From positions 1 to 64,000 of the forward strand of contig BGKB01000022.1 in the NCBI GenBank assembly GCA_003116975.1: a stretch of 64,000 nucleotides of DNA, given 5' to 3'. Position 1 is the stretch's first letter; every line of letters begins with the position of its first letter. Positions 55,074-64,000 of this stretch are shown here, piece after piece. The notes beneath the pieces were generated by a model that was not told the DNA's origin, did no database searches, and saw only the letters and a list, made by a program, of their open reading frames with translations. This DNA is from Aurantiochytrium sp. KH105 (taxonomy: Eukaryota > Sar > Bigyra > Thraustochytrida > Thraustochytriidae). The translations under genes were made by a program, and so were the position numbers.

Positions 55074-56372
55074 GGTCTCGCGTGAGTTTGTGCGCTTGCG
55101 CGTGCGCGTGTACGTCTGTCTTGCTTGTTGCGAAAAAAGGTTTGTGCTTTGCGCCCCTTGGTCGATCACGATTTTGGATTTGCTTTTGCGAGCTTGTCTC
55201 GAGTCTGTCGGAGCGAGCTCCGATCCAATTTTACCGTCGGTGAAGGAATTCTACCTCAAGTTTTTCGATCGCGCCGGGCGACTTCTTAGCTTCTTTCAGG
55301 CAAATGCACGAGCCGTTCGCTGCGACAAGCCGAGCCGGCAAGCTGCACGGCCGAAGGGGACTCGCAGCGGCGAGGTTCCCCTTGTCGCTTTTGCGCCCAG
55401 CGACGAACCCATTTTCCCCCTCGACCGCCTCTAGTCGTCACAGATCAGATCGTCTCCACTTCGCAAGCAAGGCTCGCTTTCCAGGCCTTCGCGTCCCTCG
55501 AAGTCCCCAGCTGCGCTGGCACTCGCCATGCTCATGAGATCGACTCCCGAAATCCGCCAAGTTTCTCGTCCACGTTCGCACGACAACCCGGGATGGAGGT
55601 GAGGCAGCGAGGCAGCGGGGGGACCAGGGTTGCGTTCCCGCGCGGTACGCGCGTCGCGTAGTCCACTCGCCCTTGCCTTTCGGCGTGAAAGTCGCCGCGC
55701 CGCGCCATGTCCCGGAAACAGGTTGGGTCCAGGCTCGGCAGGGCAAGCCCGCGAGGCGGCGGCGGCGAAGGAACAGCTTAGCTAGCCAGCTGCATGCACA
55801 ACAGCGCACTGTTCTATGGCTAGTCGATGTGCGCACATCTGCTCATCTGCTCGACATTGTTGCTTGATCGCTTGACTGGCCGTGGCGATGCCGAAATGTG
55901 GCGTGGCGTTGGTGTCAAGCGGAAGAAGTCGAGCAGTCTGGGTCGATCCGGGTGGCAAAAGTCTGCGTGCATCCATAGCTTAGCTCACGATCGATAGCTC
56001 ACCTTGCCGCCCAGGTTCCCGCGCGCCAATCGTGGCTAGGCGGATCTCGCAGCATGGCCCATCACATTTGACATCGAATCACTTCAGCCAGCCACGTCCC
56101 TTTCGCGGTTGCCCGCCCGCGGTCGCGCTCTCGCAGCTGCGGCGCGCTGCCTCGACGAGAGTCAGGCCTGGGGGCCGGGGGGACACCACCTCGCGGTGCC
56201 ATAACCTCTGGAACCTGGAAACGGTTAGCGGCGAGGACCTGCAGCAGGACCTGGAGCAGGACCTGCAGAAGGCGAGCGCGGCAGAAGCCCTTGGCGAGGC
56301 TCGCCGGCGCGGTCGCGCGTGCGGGCGGTCGCGCGTGCGGGCGTGCGTGCGTGCGAGGCGCGCGGCAGCAGG
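55074..56372. other. Divergent RhoGAP/CEP290 intergenic region
   Basis: The 1.3-kb region has no recognisable gene. Frames at 55072-55434 and 55438-55836 are short and lack domains. The stretch next to CEP290 (56200-56372) is GC-rich and encodes only low-complexity frames before the ATG. Confidence 0.5.
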
Positions 56373-59300
56373 ATGGGCGACGCGGAGGCGCTGAGCGCGC
56401 AGCTGGAGGAGGCCGTGCAGCTGTACGAGGAGCAGCTGGCGGAGAAGGACGACCAGCTGGCGGAACTGCGTGAGCGGACCGCGCAGCTCGAGGAGGAGCT
56501 CGTGGGCGAGGGCCGCGGAGGAGACCTTGAGCTGCGAGACGAGGTCCGCGAGGTCCGCGCGCGGCTCGAACAGGCGGAAGATGAGCTCGAACGCACCATG
56601 GACGCGGCCAAGGGCCAGGAAAACCGGGCGCGGGAGCTCGACCTCCAGAACAAAGCCCTGAAGATGGACAAACTCAAGCTCGAATCCGAACTGCAAAAGG
56701 AGCAGGAAAGGGCTGAGTCCATGGAGGAAAATCTGCACACAATGCGCCAACGAACCGAGCAGGCGGCCGAGCACGAAGGAAGGCTTGGAGCCCGGGAAAA
56801 AAATCACAAAAAAACGCTCATCAAGGCCCTCGGTGAAAACGAACAATTGCGCTTTGAGGTGGCCCAGCTCGGCACCGACATCGAGACGCTGTATCAGGCG
56901 GTCAATGAGAAAGATGAAGAGATTCAGAGGCTGAACAACCTACTTACAGCATCCGGCCAAGAACTCAAGGACACCGAGAGCGAGGTCGAGGAGCTCAAAC
57001 GCCTCATTGTCGAAAAGGACAAGGCAATCGCCGCTGCTCACGATGAAATCAATGCTGTCACTGAAATGGAAAGCGAAATCGAGGAACGTGTCAAGACCAA
57101 GGTTGAAAAGTGGAAACAAAAGGTCAAGGACCTCCAGGGCGAGCTGCAATCGGAGCGCAAGGCGCAAGTTGATCTGCAAAAGAAATGCGACTCTCTACTT
57201 CTCGAGTCTGGCCTTCGCGAGGTCGAACAACAACTGGTTGCTTCGGAGGAAAACGCAAAGACGATGGCTCAGCAGCTTGACGAAGCGCGGGGCGCACTCG
57301 ACGCCGCGCACCAGGACATGTTGGAGCTTGCACGTGAGAACGAGACCATGAAAGCGGACCAGGGCAAATTTATTGACATTGCGCTTGAAAAGGAAAAAGC
57401 AGAGATCGATCGCCTGCGTCAGGTCATCACCCACAAAGATCAGCTTCTTGAGGAAGAACGTGCTCGCTATCGGGAACTTGACGAGCAAAAAGCAGCGCTT
57501 GAGGAGGAACTTCAGGACCGCGAGTTCACTCTTGCAGAATACGAACGCGGCCACGGCCTTTCCGAGGCGGTGCTCAAGCAAAAAAAACTCAAGGGAGATA
57601 TCAAGCGGCGTGACAAGGAGATCAGACGGCTCAATCAGGCGCTCTCAGAACGCATTGCCGCCCACGAAAAGCTCTATGAGACATGCCGCCGCCTCAAAAA
57701 GAAGGCCGGTGTCCCAGAAGCCTTTCAGTACGATGATCTCGAGCTCGAGGAGGGTATGAAGGGTCAGACGGAGCGACTCCAAGCTCTCATCCGTGAACTT
57801 GAGGGACAAAACGAGGCGCTCGAGGACGAACGCCTTCGCTTGCTCGAGGCCCTTCGCGTCAATGCCGCCAATATGGGCGACAAGGGCATGAAGCTGTATG
57901 GTCTTACCGCTGACCAGGTGATACAGGTCAACCAATTCGTAGAGAATCTGCGCGAGGGCCGGGTGGAGCTCCCACTTGATGACAGATCACTTCAGCTCAA
58001 GGAAGAAATCCGCGAGCTCAAGCAGCGTCTTCGCGACGCCGAGCGCGATCTTGCTGCTGCCGAGCTGCAGCTCGAGGGGCACCTGCCAACGGCCTTTGCC
58101 TCCGACCGAGGAGCAGATGGGGACAGTAGCTTTGACAACAGCGACACGGACGACGATGACGTTGGCGAGAACGGAGCTTTGCGGAATTCCTCGCGTCGTC
58201 GTCAGAAACGACGCCATCATCATCGCTATGCACGCGGTGAGGGTGACAATGACCACGAGCACATCGAGCGCCTAGCTCGCGAGCAGCACGCAATGATGGC
58301 CGAGATCAAATCCGACATACAGCGCACCATCGCCGATTTTATGCACGCCCAACACCAAGATGATTCTCATCACTCGCACAAAGCTTCGCCGCATAGATCG
58401 TCCCGAAGTCCCAGAGCTGATCCGGGCTATGAAAAGCTTATGCAAATGCTTCAGACTAAACTTGAGGGTGGCGCGTCCGACGACGGTCCAGACTTTGATC
58501 GTGGCCAGGTCGAGTCGATGCGCAACGAGCTCGAACGCCAGTCTTCAATGAATGACCAGCTCGTGCGCCGCCTCCAAGATGCGGAGGCCATCATTGAGCG
58601 AGTACAGCGCACAGGCCTTCGCTCTCCAGGAAGCGCGGGCCACTCGCATGCACCAAGAGCGCATCGCGTAAGCACCGCACTTGAAAAACCTTCGGGGCTT
58701 GCTGCCCAACAATTTGCCGAGCAGCAGCTCACGCAGTACCGTCTACCTCCCGAGGAATGGACCGAGCCGCTGATTCTAGCCAACAATCGCCTCACCGCCT
58801 GCATGGAACGCCTTATGAAGAAAGAACGCGAAAATGCGCGGTTACAGGAGAGCCTCGGCAAGTATGCGACAAAGATTGAGACCCATGCAGCGCAGATGGC
58901 ACTCTTGTATCGTGAGCACGCTCAAGCGAAACAAGCGTGGGCGCGCGAAACATCGGGTTTACGAAAGGAAGCTGATGAAGCTCGCGGAGAACGAGATGCT
59001 CTACGCGCCAAGGCACGAAGGCTCGACACCCTCTGCGCTGTTCTTGACGGGGACGATCACGATGCTCGAACTCACGCCAAGGACCTCACGCGCAAAGTGG
59101 CTCTGCTTGAGGTAAATGAAGTGGTCCTCGCGCGTAGATACAACCTCGTCGTCGAGGAAGAGCGCTCTGTGCGCCACGAGAAAGAGAGCCTTCAGCACGA
59201 AATGGTCCAGGCAGAAACTGCGCTGCGTGAGCGGGTCCTCTATCTCGAAGAGTGGAAGGCGGGCGCGCAGGCTCAGCTCGACGCAATGCAGACTTCCATG

Positions 59301-62300
59301 GATCGACTTGTTCCTCGGGATGCTCACGAGCAGGTTGTACGCAAGCTAGCAACAACCAACCACAAATACCGCGACCTGCTTGGTCGCGAGGCCCAACTGC
59401 GCGGACGGACGAGCGGTGCACAAGCTCTTCGTCGCAGAGTGCATGAGCTGGAGACAGAGCTCGAACTCTTGCGCGCAGAAAGCACACGCGCGAAGAAGGA
59501 GGCTATTGCCGTCAAGGAGCAATTTGATTGGTTGCAGCAACGGTCCAAGGGTGAAGGCTCGGTCCCAGACCAAGCCGATGTGCTTCAACAGGTTGCCAAA
59601 TTTAAGGGTGAGGCCGTGGAAAAGGAGATCGTGCTTGCCTCGGTCATGAAAAAGACCGCAATTCTCGAAAAGCGCGCTTCTGAGTTGCAAGCAGAGCTAC
59701 ATGCCGAAGCCCAGCGCGGCGATCAAGCGGAGCAGGCGCTGGAATCCGCTCGCGAGGTGATCAAGAAAATCGAACAAGAGCTTTCGGAAGCACAGGAACG
59801 CTATCACGGAGGGGCGACTCGTGAAGAGCGCAAAGTCCTTGACACGCGGATCTCTGAGCTGGAAGCCATGTTTGGCGCTCTATCCCGCGAGGCCGATCGC
59901 TTTCGCGAGCTTGCCGACATCGCAACCACGCAAGTCCAGGCTTTTGAGGCAACGCACAGCTCTCGCCAGCAAGAACTTGAGGCCCTTCGCCAGCAGCTCC
60001 GCGACGTGAATGCTCGCTCCGACGATGATGCCATCATTGGCAAGTTGCAGCACGAGCTTACCACCACAAAGGTGAGCTATCAACTCTTTGTACGCAAATT
60101 TGAAAAGGCAAAAGCGACCGCGCGTCGCTACGAGCTTCAGCTACGAAAGCGAGAGGCGCAGCTTGACGAAAAGGATCGCGTTTTGCACCAAACCCGCGAG
60201 CAGGTGCGGAGACGCATACTCGCACTCGAAGGTGCACTCGAGCAGGTTGGAGTGCCTCATGGAGCTGCGACGACATCTGATGTGATGATGATCGCCTCAT
60301 CGGCATCAGCTACAGCATCTTCGGCCATGCCTGGGGCGGCGGCGTCCATGTCGAGCATGGAGCGACTCTCGGAAATGATTACGCGCCTTGGAGAAAGCGC
60401 AGAGCAGTCAGAGGAGGCGCTTCGCCGTTCCGAGGCCTCGCGGCGAAACCTGGAGTCCGAGGTCGAAGCCATGCGTATCGAAGTCCAGGCCTCGGCCACA
60501 GCCATGGAAGATCTCAAGCAACGCGTGCTCAGTGAAGGACGTGTGGCGCACGGCACGGAGCAAGGTGAAGACGGTCAGACTCTCGCGCATCGTCTTTTGC
60601 AACTTAACGAAAACCTCAAAGCGGCGCAGCTGGAGTCCATGCGTCAGAGACGCGAGGTCCAGCTTTTGCGCGAGGAAAAAGAACATCTCGAAAAACTTCG
60701 TGCGCGTGATGAAGAGCATATTCTTCGACTCGAGGAAAGCGTGGCGAACACGGAAAACACGCTGCGTCGCTACGAGGATGAGCGACGTATACGTTCGGCA
60801 TCAAAGGCTCTTGTGGATGACGATAACTTGGGTGTTCACGTCCCCCAAGAGCTAGAAGACGATACAAACGAAAATGAGAACGCCTTGGGCTTGAGTGCCG
60901 ACGCTGCTCAGCCCCATCTTTCTTCACAAGCACAAGCGGTGGACATCGGCGCTCTTCGCGAGCTTCGGCTGCAGCTGCAAGAGGCGCAAGATCGAGAGGA
61001 TCGCCTCGAGCGCCAAGTCCAGGTCAAAGTCGAACAAGTTCGGCTCTTGCAGAATCGTCTTCGCGCGGAAGGCCTTCCGGATGATCCGGAAGATCTCGAG
61101 CTGGACGGCGAAAACGACAATGAATACGCCAGCGGGACTTCGCGTCGAACGGTTCAGGAAAGGGCCAGTCATCTGTACGAAGCTGACGCGCGCAAGATCC
61201 AGGCAGCCGCTCAGCAGTCTGTTGCGTCATTTAAGGACATTATTGCGCGCAAAAATCAGGCTATTGAAGCTCTTAAGAAAAAGCTTGAGTTGGAGCGCAA
61301 GGGCGCGCTCGTGGAAAAGGAGCGCGACCAAGCTGAGATCGAGCGGCTCACTGAAAAATTGTACGAAGACAATCGCGACGCAATCCACAAGCTCCGTACT
61401 GCGTACGAAGACATCTCTAAGGGCGCCATACCGGGCAGTGACGGCGACGGCGATGCGCAACAAGCCGACGCAGCATTTCATCGCGATATGATGGATCGTT
61501 TAGAGGAGGCTGACGTTCTGCTGGAGCGTAAAGACCGCCGCATTCTCGAACTTGAGGGCATGGTCGAGGAGTTGCAAATTTTACGTGGCAAAGCAGAAGA
61601 TCGCGCCGGACAGAGTGCGGAAATTGCTGAAACGCTGCGGGAAAAGGTTCGCCGTCTTGCTTCGCAGAGTGAGACGCAGGGCGCCAAACAGCTCGTCAAG
61701 CAGCTGCGAGGCCAGCTTGCGGCAAAGGAGAACACGCTTGTCGGCCTTCGGTCTGCCGTTCTTGCACTGAAAACAGAGTTCGTCAAGGCTGAGGAAGAGC
61801 ACGAGCAAGATTTAATCAAGCGCGATCGCGCGATGAACGCGCTCAGCGCGAACAGCAAGTCCAGCGCGGCAAACGGCGCATCTCGGGGGCAAACGGATGA
61901 AAATCAGCCCGATATGGGCAATGTCCGGGATCAAATCGATGCGCTCCGCGAGCGCGTGGAGCGAAGTCAGGAAGATCTTGACAACACGAAACGGCGAGAA
62001 GAAAAGCTCCGCGCGGAGAACAGTAAGCTGCGTCGCCAGCTGCACGAGCAGGCCGACGAGGTCGAGCTTCGCGCGGAGGACCAGTCGCGAACAGGCGCCG
62101 ATGCAACCAAGCTTCAACGCAAAATTGACGAGCTGCGCAGAGAAAACAGACGCTTGCGAGAGAATCTGCACAACGCACAGGCCACACAGGCCGTTGGTGC
62201 AATTGAGAGTAAAACGCCTGAAGGCAAACCCAAGCATGATGAGGTGCCCCGTCTCGAGAAGCGTATCAAAGTGCTTGAGGCCCAAAATGCCGCGTTACGC

Positions 62301-63761
62301 TCTGCGGCAAAGACGGCCGCATCGAAAAGCGATGCGGCTCTTTCCTCTGGACAAGATTCAGGAGCGGCATCGTCGACCTGGGAGGCTGGCAAGAGGCTCG
62401 AAAAGAAGGTCAGTGTGCTGCAACGCAGACTTGAGGAACGCACACGGGAGCTTGAGGCGTCGCGCGAACAGACTCAGCAGGCGAAACACTTGGTTGACAA
62501 AATGAGCCGGCAAGTTAGGAGTGCACGCGGCCCTCCCTCCGGCCATACCGCCTGGGAGAGCAACGCGTCCGTCTCGCAGGCCCACGAGGGCGCACGAAAG
62601 CTGCGACGCGAACTTGAAGACGCGCGACGCGAACTCGAGGACCGCGATGATCGCATGCTTGAGTTGCGACGGCAAGTTGAAGTAGAGTTTCCATCCCAGC
62701 TTGCGCAGGTCAACGCCGATCGGCGTGCGTCGATGGCACGGGCGCGTGACCTTGAAGAAGAGCTCGAGTCCTTTCGTCTGCGCAAGAGACACCGATCCAG
62801 TGGGGCAGATAGTCTTCAGATTGCTGAAGACCAGTACGGCCGTGAGGATGAAATTCGACAGCAGCTTGCGCAAGTGCGCAAGGAGGCCCAGGGTCTCGAA
62901 TCCGATCTTCTTGATCGTGACAACACAATTCTGGAGCTGCGCTTCGAGATGGAGCAGCTCTCCTCCGAAGTGGAGCGCTGTCGGCGCGACGATGAGTCAA
63001 AATTGCCTTCTTCCGGGACGTCACCTTCGTCGCGGGGCGCGACGTCACGCGCCCCGGGAGAACGCTTTAAACGTGAGCGCGACCTCGAGAATGTCGTGGA
63101 GTCCATGAAAAAGGTAGTGAGCAAGCTGCAGGCAGAAAATGAGCGACTCAAGCGTACGCACACGAGCTCCGCTCGCTACGGCGACTTGCAAAAACAGGTC
63201 AAGGCTCTCAAACAGGAAAATCAGGCCCTTGTAAGTGCTCGTGACACCCTTCAAGATCGTGCTGTCAAGTATAGCGAGTCCTCGGCCAAGGCGATTCGTC
63301 TTCAAGACGCTGTGCGTGGACTTCGGCGCCAAACGCGCGCACTCGAGACCGATGTCGAAAAAGAACGTGCTCGGGCAACCGCGCTCTGGAGCGAAAACCA
63401 GAAGCTTGTCGAGGAGCTTCAGCAGGCAAGTGACAGACTCTCGGCGCGGGTCCCGCGCCTGGAAGCAGGCCGTGACCAGGAAGTTGACGACTTGCGCCGA
63501 AAGGTACGTGAGCAGACTCGTGTCATTGATGCCCTGCGTTTGGAAGTGTCTGCTGCAACAGACCTAGGACCCGGGGCAGGTGCCGTCGACGAAGATGCGA
63601 GAGAAGCACTCGAGGATCTTCGAGCAGAGAACCAGCGACTCAAAAATGAGCTCAATGCGTTTGATATGGACTTTTTCGAGGAGATCGAGGACCTCAAGTA
63701 CCGTTTCCAGCAAGCAACGGAGGATAATGCACGGCTTCGCGCTCGATTACTCCAAGCCTGA
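56373..63761 (+). CDS. CEP290: CEP290, ciliary transition-zone coiled-coil protein
   Basis: The 2462-residue product is nearly the length of human CEP290 (2479) and, like it, is coiled coil almost throughout. Diagnostic matches are the C-terminal FFEEIEDLKY segment preceded by LKNELNAFDMD (human LKKELENFDPS), the ENVVESMKKVVSKLQAENE block (human EKTIGLMKKVVEKVQRENE), and the central LLEVNEVVLARRYNLVVEEE stretch (human LQVNEKSLIRQYTTLVELE). CEP290 builds the Y-links of the ciliary transition zone and gates protein entry; its presence indicates a flagellated cell stage. The ATG at 56373 (A at -3) replaces an upstream GTG in the frame. No introns in 7.4 kb. A small acidic/His-Arg-rich loop lies near 58100-58260. 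Confidence 0.95.
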   Translation: MGDAEALSAQLEEAVQLYEEQLAEKDDQLAELRERTAQLEEELVGEGRGGDLELRDEVREVRARLEQAEDELERTMDAAKGQENRARELDLQNKALKMDKLKLESELQKEQERAESMEENLHTMRQRTEQAAEHEGRLGAREKNHKKTLIKALGENEQLRFEVAQLGTDIETLYQAVNEKDEEIQRLNNLLTASGQELKDTESEVEELKRLIVEKDKAIAAAHDEINAVTEMESEIEERVKTKVEKWKQKVKDLQGELQSERKAQVDLQKKCDSLLLESGLREVEQQLVASEENAKTMAQQLDEARGALDAAHQDMLELARENETMKADQGKFIDIALEKEKAEIDRLRQVITHKDQLLEEERARYRELDEQKAALEEELQDREFTLAEYERGHGLSEAVLKQKKLKGDIKRRDKEIRRLNQALSERIAAHEKLYETCRRLKKKAGVPEAFQYDDLELEEGMKGQTERLQALIRELEGQNEALEDERLRLLEALRVNAANMGDKGMKLYGLTADQVIQVNQFVENLREGRVELPLDDRSLQLKEEIRELKQRLRDAERDLAAAELQLEGHLPTAFASDRGADGDSSFDNSDTDDDDVGENGALRNSSRRRQKRRHHHRYARGEGDNDHEHIERLAREQHAMMAEIKSDIQRTIADFMHAQHQDDSHHSHKASPHRSSRSPRADPGYEKLMQMLQTKLEGGASDDGPDFDRGQVESMRNELERQSSMNDQLVRRLQDAEAIIERVQRTGLRSPGSAGHSHAPRAHRVSTALEKPSGLAAQQFAEQQLTQYRLPPEEWTEPLILANNRLTACMERLMKKERENARLQESLGKYATKIETHAAQMALLYREHAQAKQAWARETSGLRKEADEARGERDALRAKARRLDTLCAVLDGDDHDARTHAKDLTRKVALLEVNEVVLARRYNLVVEEERSVRHEKESLQHEMVQAETALRERVLYLEEWKAGAQAQLDAMQTSMDRLVPRDAHEQVVRKLATTNHKYRDLLGREAQLRGRTSGAQALRRRVHELETELELLRAESTRAKKEAIAVKEQFDWLQQRSKGEGSVPDQADVLQQVAKFKGEAVEKEIVLASVMKKTAILEKRASELQAELHAEAQRGDQAEQALESAREVIKKIEQELSEAQERYHGGATREERKVLDTRISELEAMFGALSREADRFRELADIATTQVQAFEATHSSRQQELEALRQQLRDVNARSDDDAIIGKLQHELTTTKVSYQLFVRKFEKAKATARRYELQLRKREAQLDEKDRVLHQTREQVRRRILALEGALEQVGVPHGAATTSDVMMIASSASATASSAMPGAAASMSSMERLSEMITRLGESAEQSEEALRRSEASRRNLESEVEAMRIEVQASATAMEDLKQRVLSEGRVAHGTEQGEDGQTLAHRLLQLNENLKAAQLESMRQRREVQLLREEKEHLEKLRARDEEHILRLEESVANTENTLRRYEDERRIRSASKALVDDDNLGVHVPQELEDDTNENENALGLSADAAQPHLSSQAQAVDIGALRELRLQLQEAQDREDRLERQVQVKVEQVRLLQNRLRAEGLPDDPEDLELDGENDNEYASGTSRRTVQERASHLYEADARKIQAAAQQSVASFKDIIARKNQAIEALKKKLELERKGALVEKERDQAEIERLTEKLYEDNRDAIHKLRTAYEDISKGAIPGSDGDGDAQQADAAFHRDMMDRLEEADVLLERKDRRILELEGMVEELQILRGKAEDRAGQSAEIAETLREKVRRLASQSETQGAKQLVKQLRGQLAAKENTLVGLRSAVLALKTEFVKAEEEHEQDLIKRDRAMNALSANSKSSAANGASRGQTDENQPDMGNVRDQIDALRERVERSQEDLDNTKRREEKLRAENSKLRRQLHEQADEVELRAEDQSRTGADATKLQRKIDELRRENRRLRENLHNAQATQAVGAIESKTPEGKPKHDEVPRLEKRIKVLEAQNAALRSAAKTAASKSDAALSSGQDSGAASSTWEAGKRLEKKVSVLQRRLEERTRELEASREQTQQAKHLVDKMSRQVRSARGPPSGHTAWESNASVSQAHEGARKLRRELEDARRELEDRDDRMLELRRQVEVEFPSQLAQVNADRRASMARARDLEEELESFRLRKRHRSSGADSLQIAEDQYGREDEIRQQLAQVRKEAQGLESDLLDRDNTILELRFEMEQLSSEVERCRRDDESKLPSSGTSPSSRGATSRAPGERFKRERDLENVVESMKKVVSKLQAENERLKRTHTSSARYGDLQKQVKALKQENQALVSARDTLQDRAVKYSESSAKAIRLQDAVRGLRRQTRALETDVEKERARATALWSENQKLVEELQQASDRLSARVPRLEAGRDQEVDDLRRKVREQTRVIDALRLEVSAATDLGPGAGAVDEDAREALEDLRAENQRLKNELNAFDMDFFEEIEDLKYRFQQATEDNARLRARLLQA

Positions 63762-64000
63762 GCGCGATCGGGGACAATGGATGGGTCGAGCAGCGAACTC
63801 ATGGATTGAAGACCGCTGTCGTTCGCGAGACTTGGCGAGACGCTATAAAGATTTTTGTTTTGTTATCTTTTTTTCTTATCTTTATTGTGCAGATCGCAAA
63901 CTGCTTTCTGGAGTGAGTTCTGTGTCTCGATTGTAGAGCTGAGAAATCGATCCGCTTTGGCCTTCCTTGGTACGCACCGTTCGACGCTGCTGGTGCCCGG

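Overview
The window reads as nuclear DNA of a protist: GC-rich, gene-dense (about 20 protein genes in 64 kb) and almost intron-free. Seventeen of the 20 genes look uninterrupted, including a 13.4-kb VPS13 frame and a 7.4-kb CEP290 frame. The six introns I can place are short (65-128 nt), GT-AG, with CTAAC or CTGAC branch-point-like sites. CEP290, a ciliary transition-zone protein, implies a flagellated stage. High GC, few introns, large intact frames and secreted LRR/PAN-type proteins fit a stramenopile, most plausibly a labyrinthulomycete/thraustochytrid. That placement is inference; no rRNA or other marker is present.

Layout. 1-7 kb: a seven-helix membrane protein (+), TRAPPC12 (-) and a cyclophilin fused to the spliceosomal protein SYF2 (-). 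7.3-20.8 kb: one giant VPS13-type lipid-transfer gene (+) carrying EF-hands and C2 domains. 21-27 kb: ribosome-biogenesis factor UTP14 (-), the FHA splicing/RNA factor SNIP1/Pml1/DAWDLE (+) and an inositol monophosphatase (+, one intron). 28-37.6 kb: four consecutive plus-strand genes for secreted or surface proteins (acidic repeat protein, alpha-carbonic anhydrase, Cys-containing protein, LRR-PAN protein). The first two are separated by a 2.8-kb gene-free, microsatellite-rich stretch. 37.7-49 kb: a polyglutamine-rich protein (-, one intron), a serine beta-lactamase-like hydrolase with a possible mitochondrial presequence (+), a disordered acidic protein (-) and an unrecognised protein with a weak glutamine-amidotransferase-like N-terminus (+). 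49-64 kb: a ubiquitin-like-domain protein (-), type III geranylgeranyl diphosphate synthase (+), a WH2-RhoGAP protein (-) and full-length CEP290 (+).

No operon-like logic is expected and most neighbours are housekeeping genes. Two clusters stand out. One is the surface/secretory run at 28-37.6 kb. The other is the pair of spliceosome-linked genes (cyclophilin-SYF2 and SNIP1). The strongest oddities are the cyclophilin-SYF2 fusion, the calcium-sensor modules built into VPS13, a RhoGAP domain without its arginine finger behind a WIP-type WH2 motif, and a strand-specific (GCRA)n tract found in the leaders of at least six genes.

Start codons were chosen by eye as in-frame ATGs with a purine at -3. 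Several frames extend further upstream only through GTG/TTG codons, which I did not use. No mobile elements, viral copies, CRISPR arrays, rRNA or tRNA genes were recognised.
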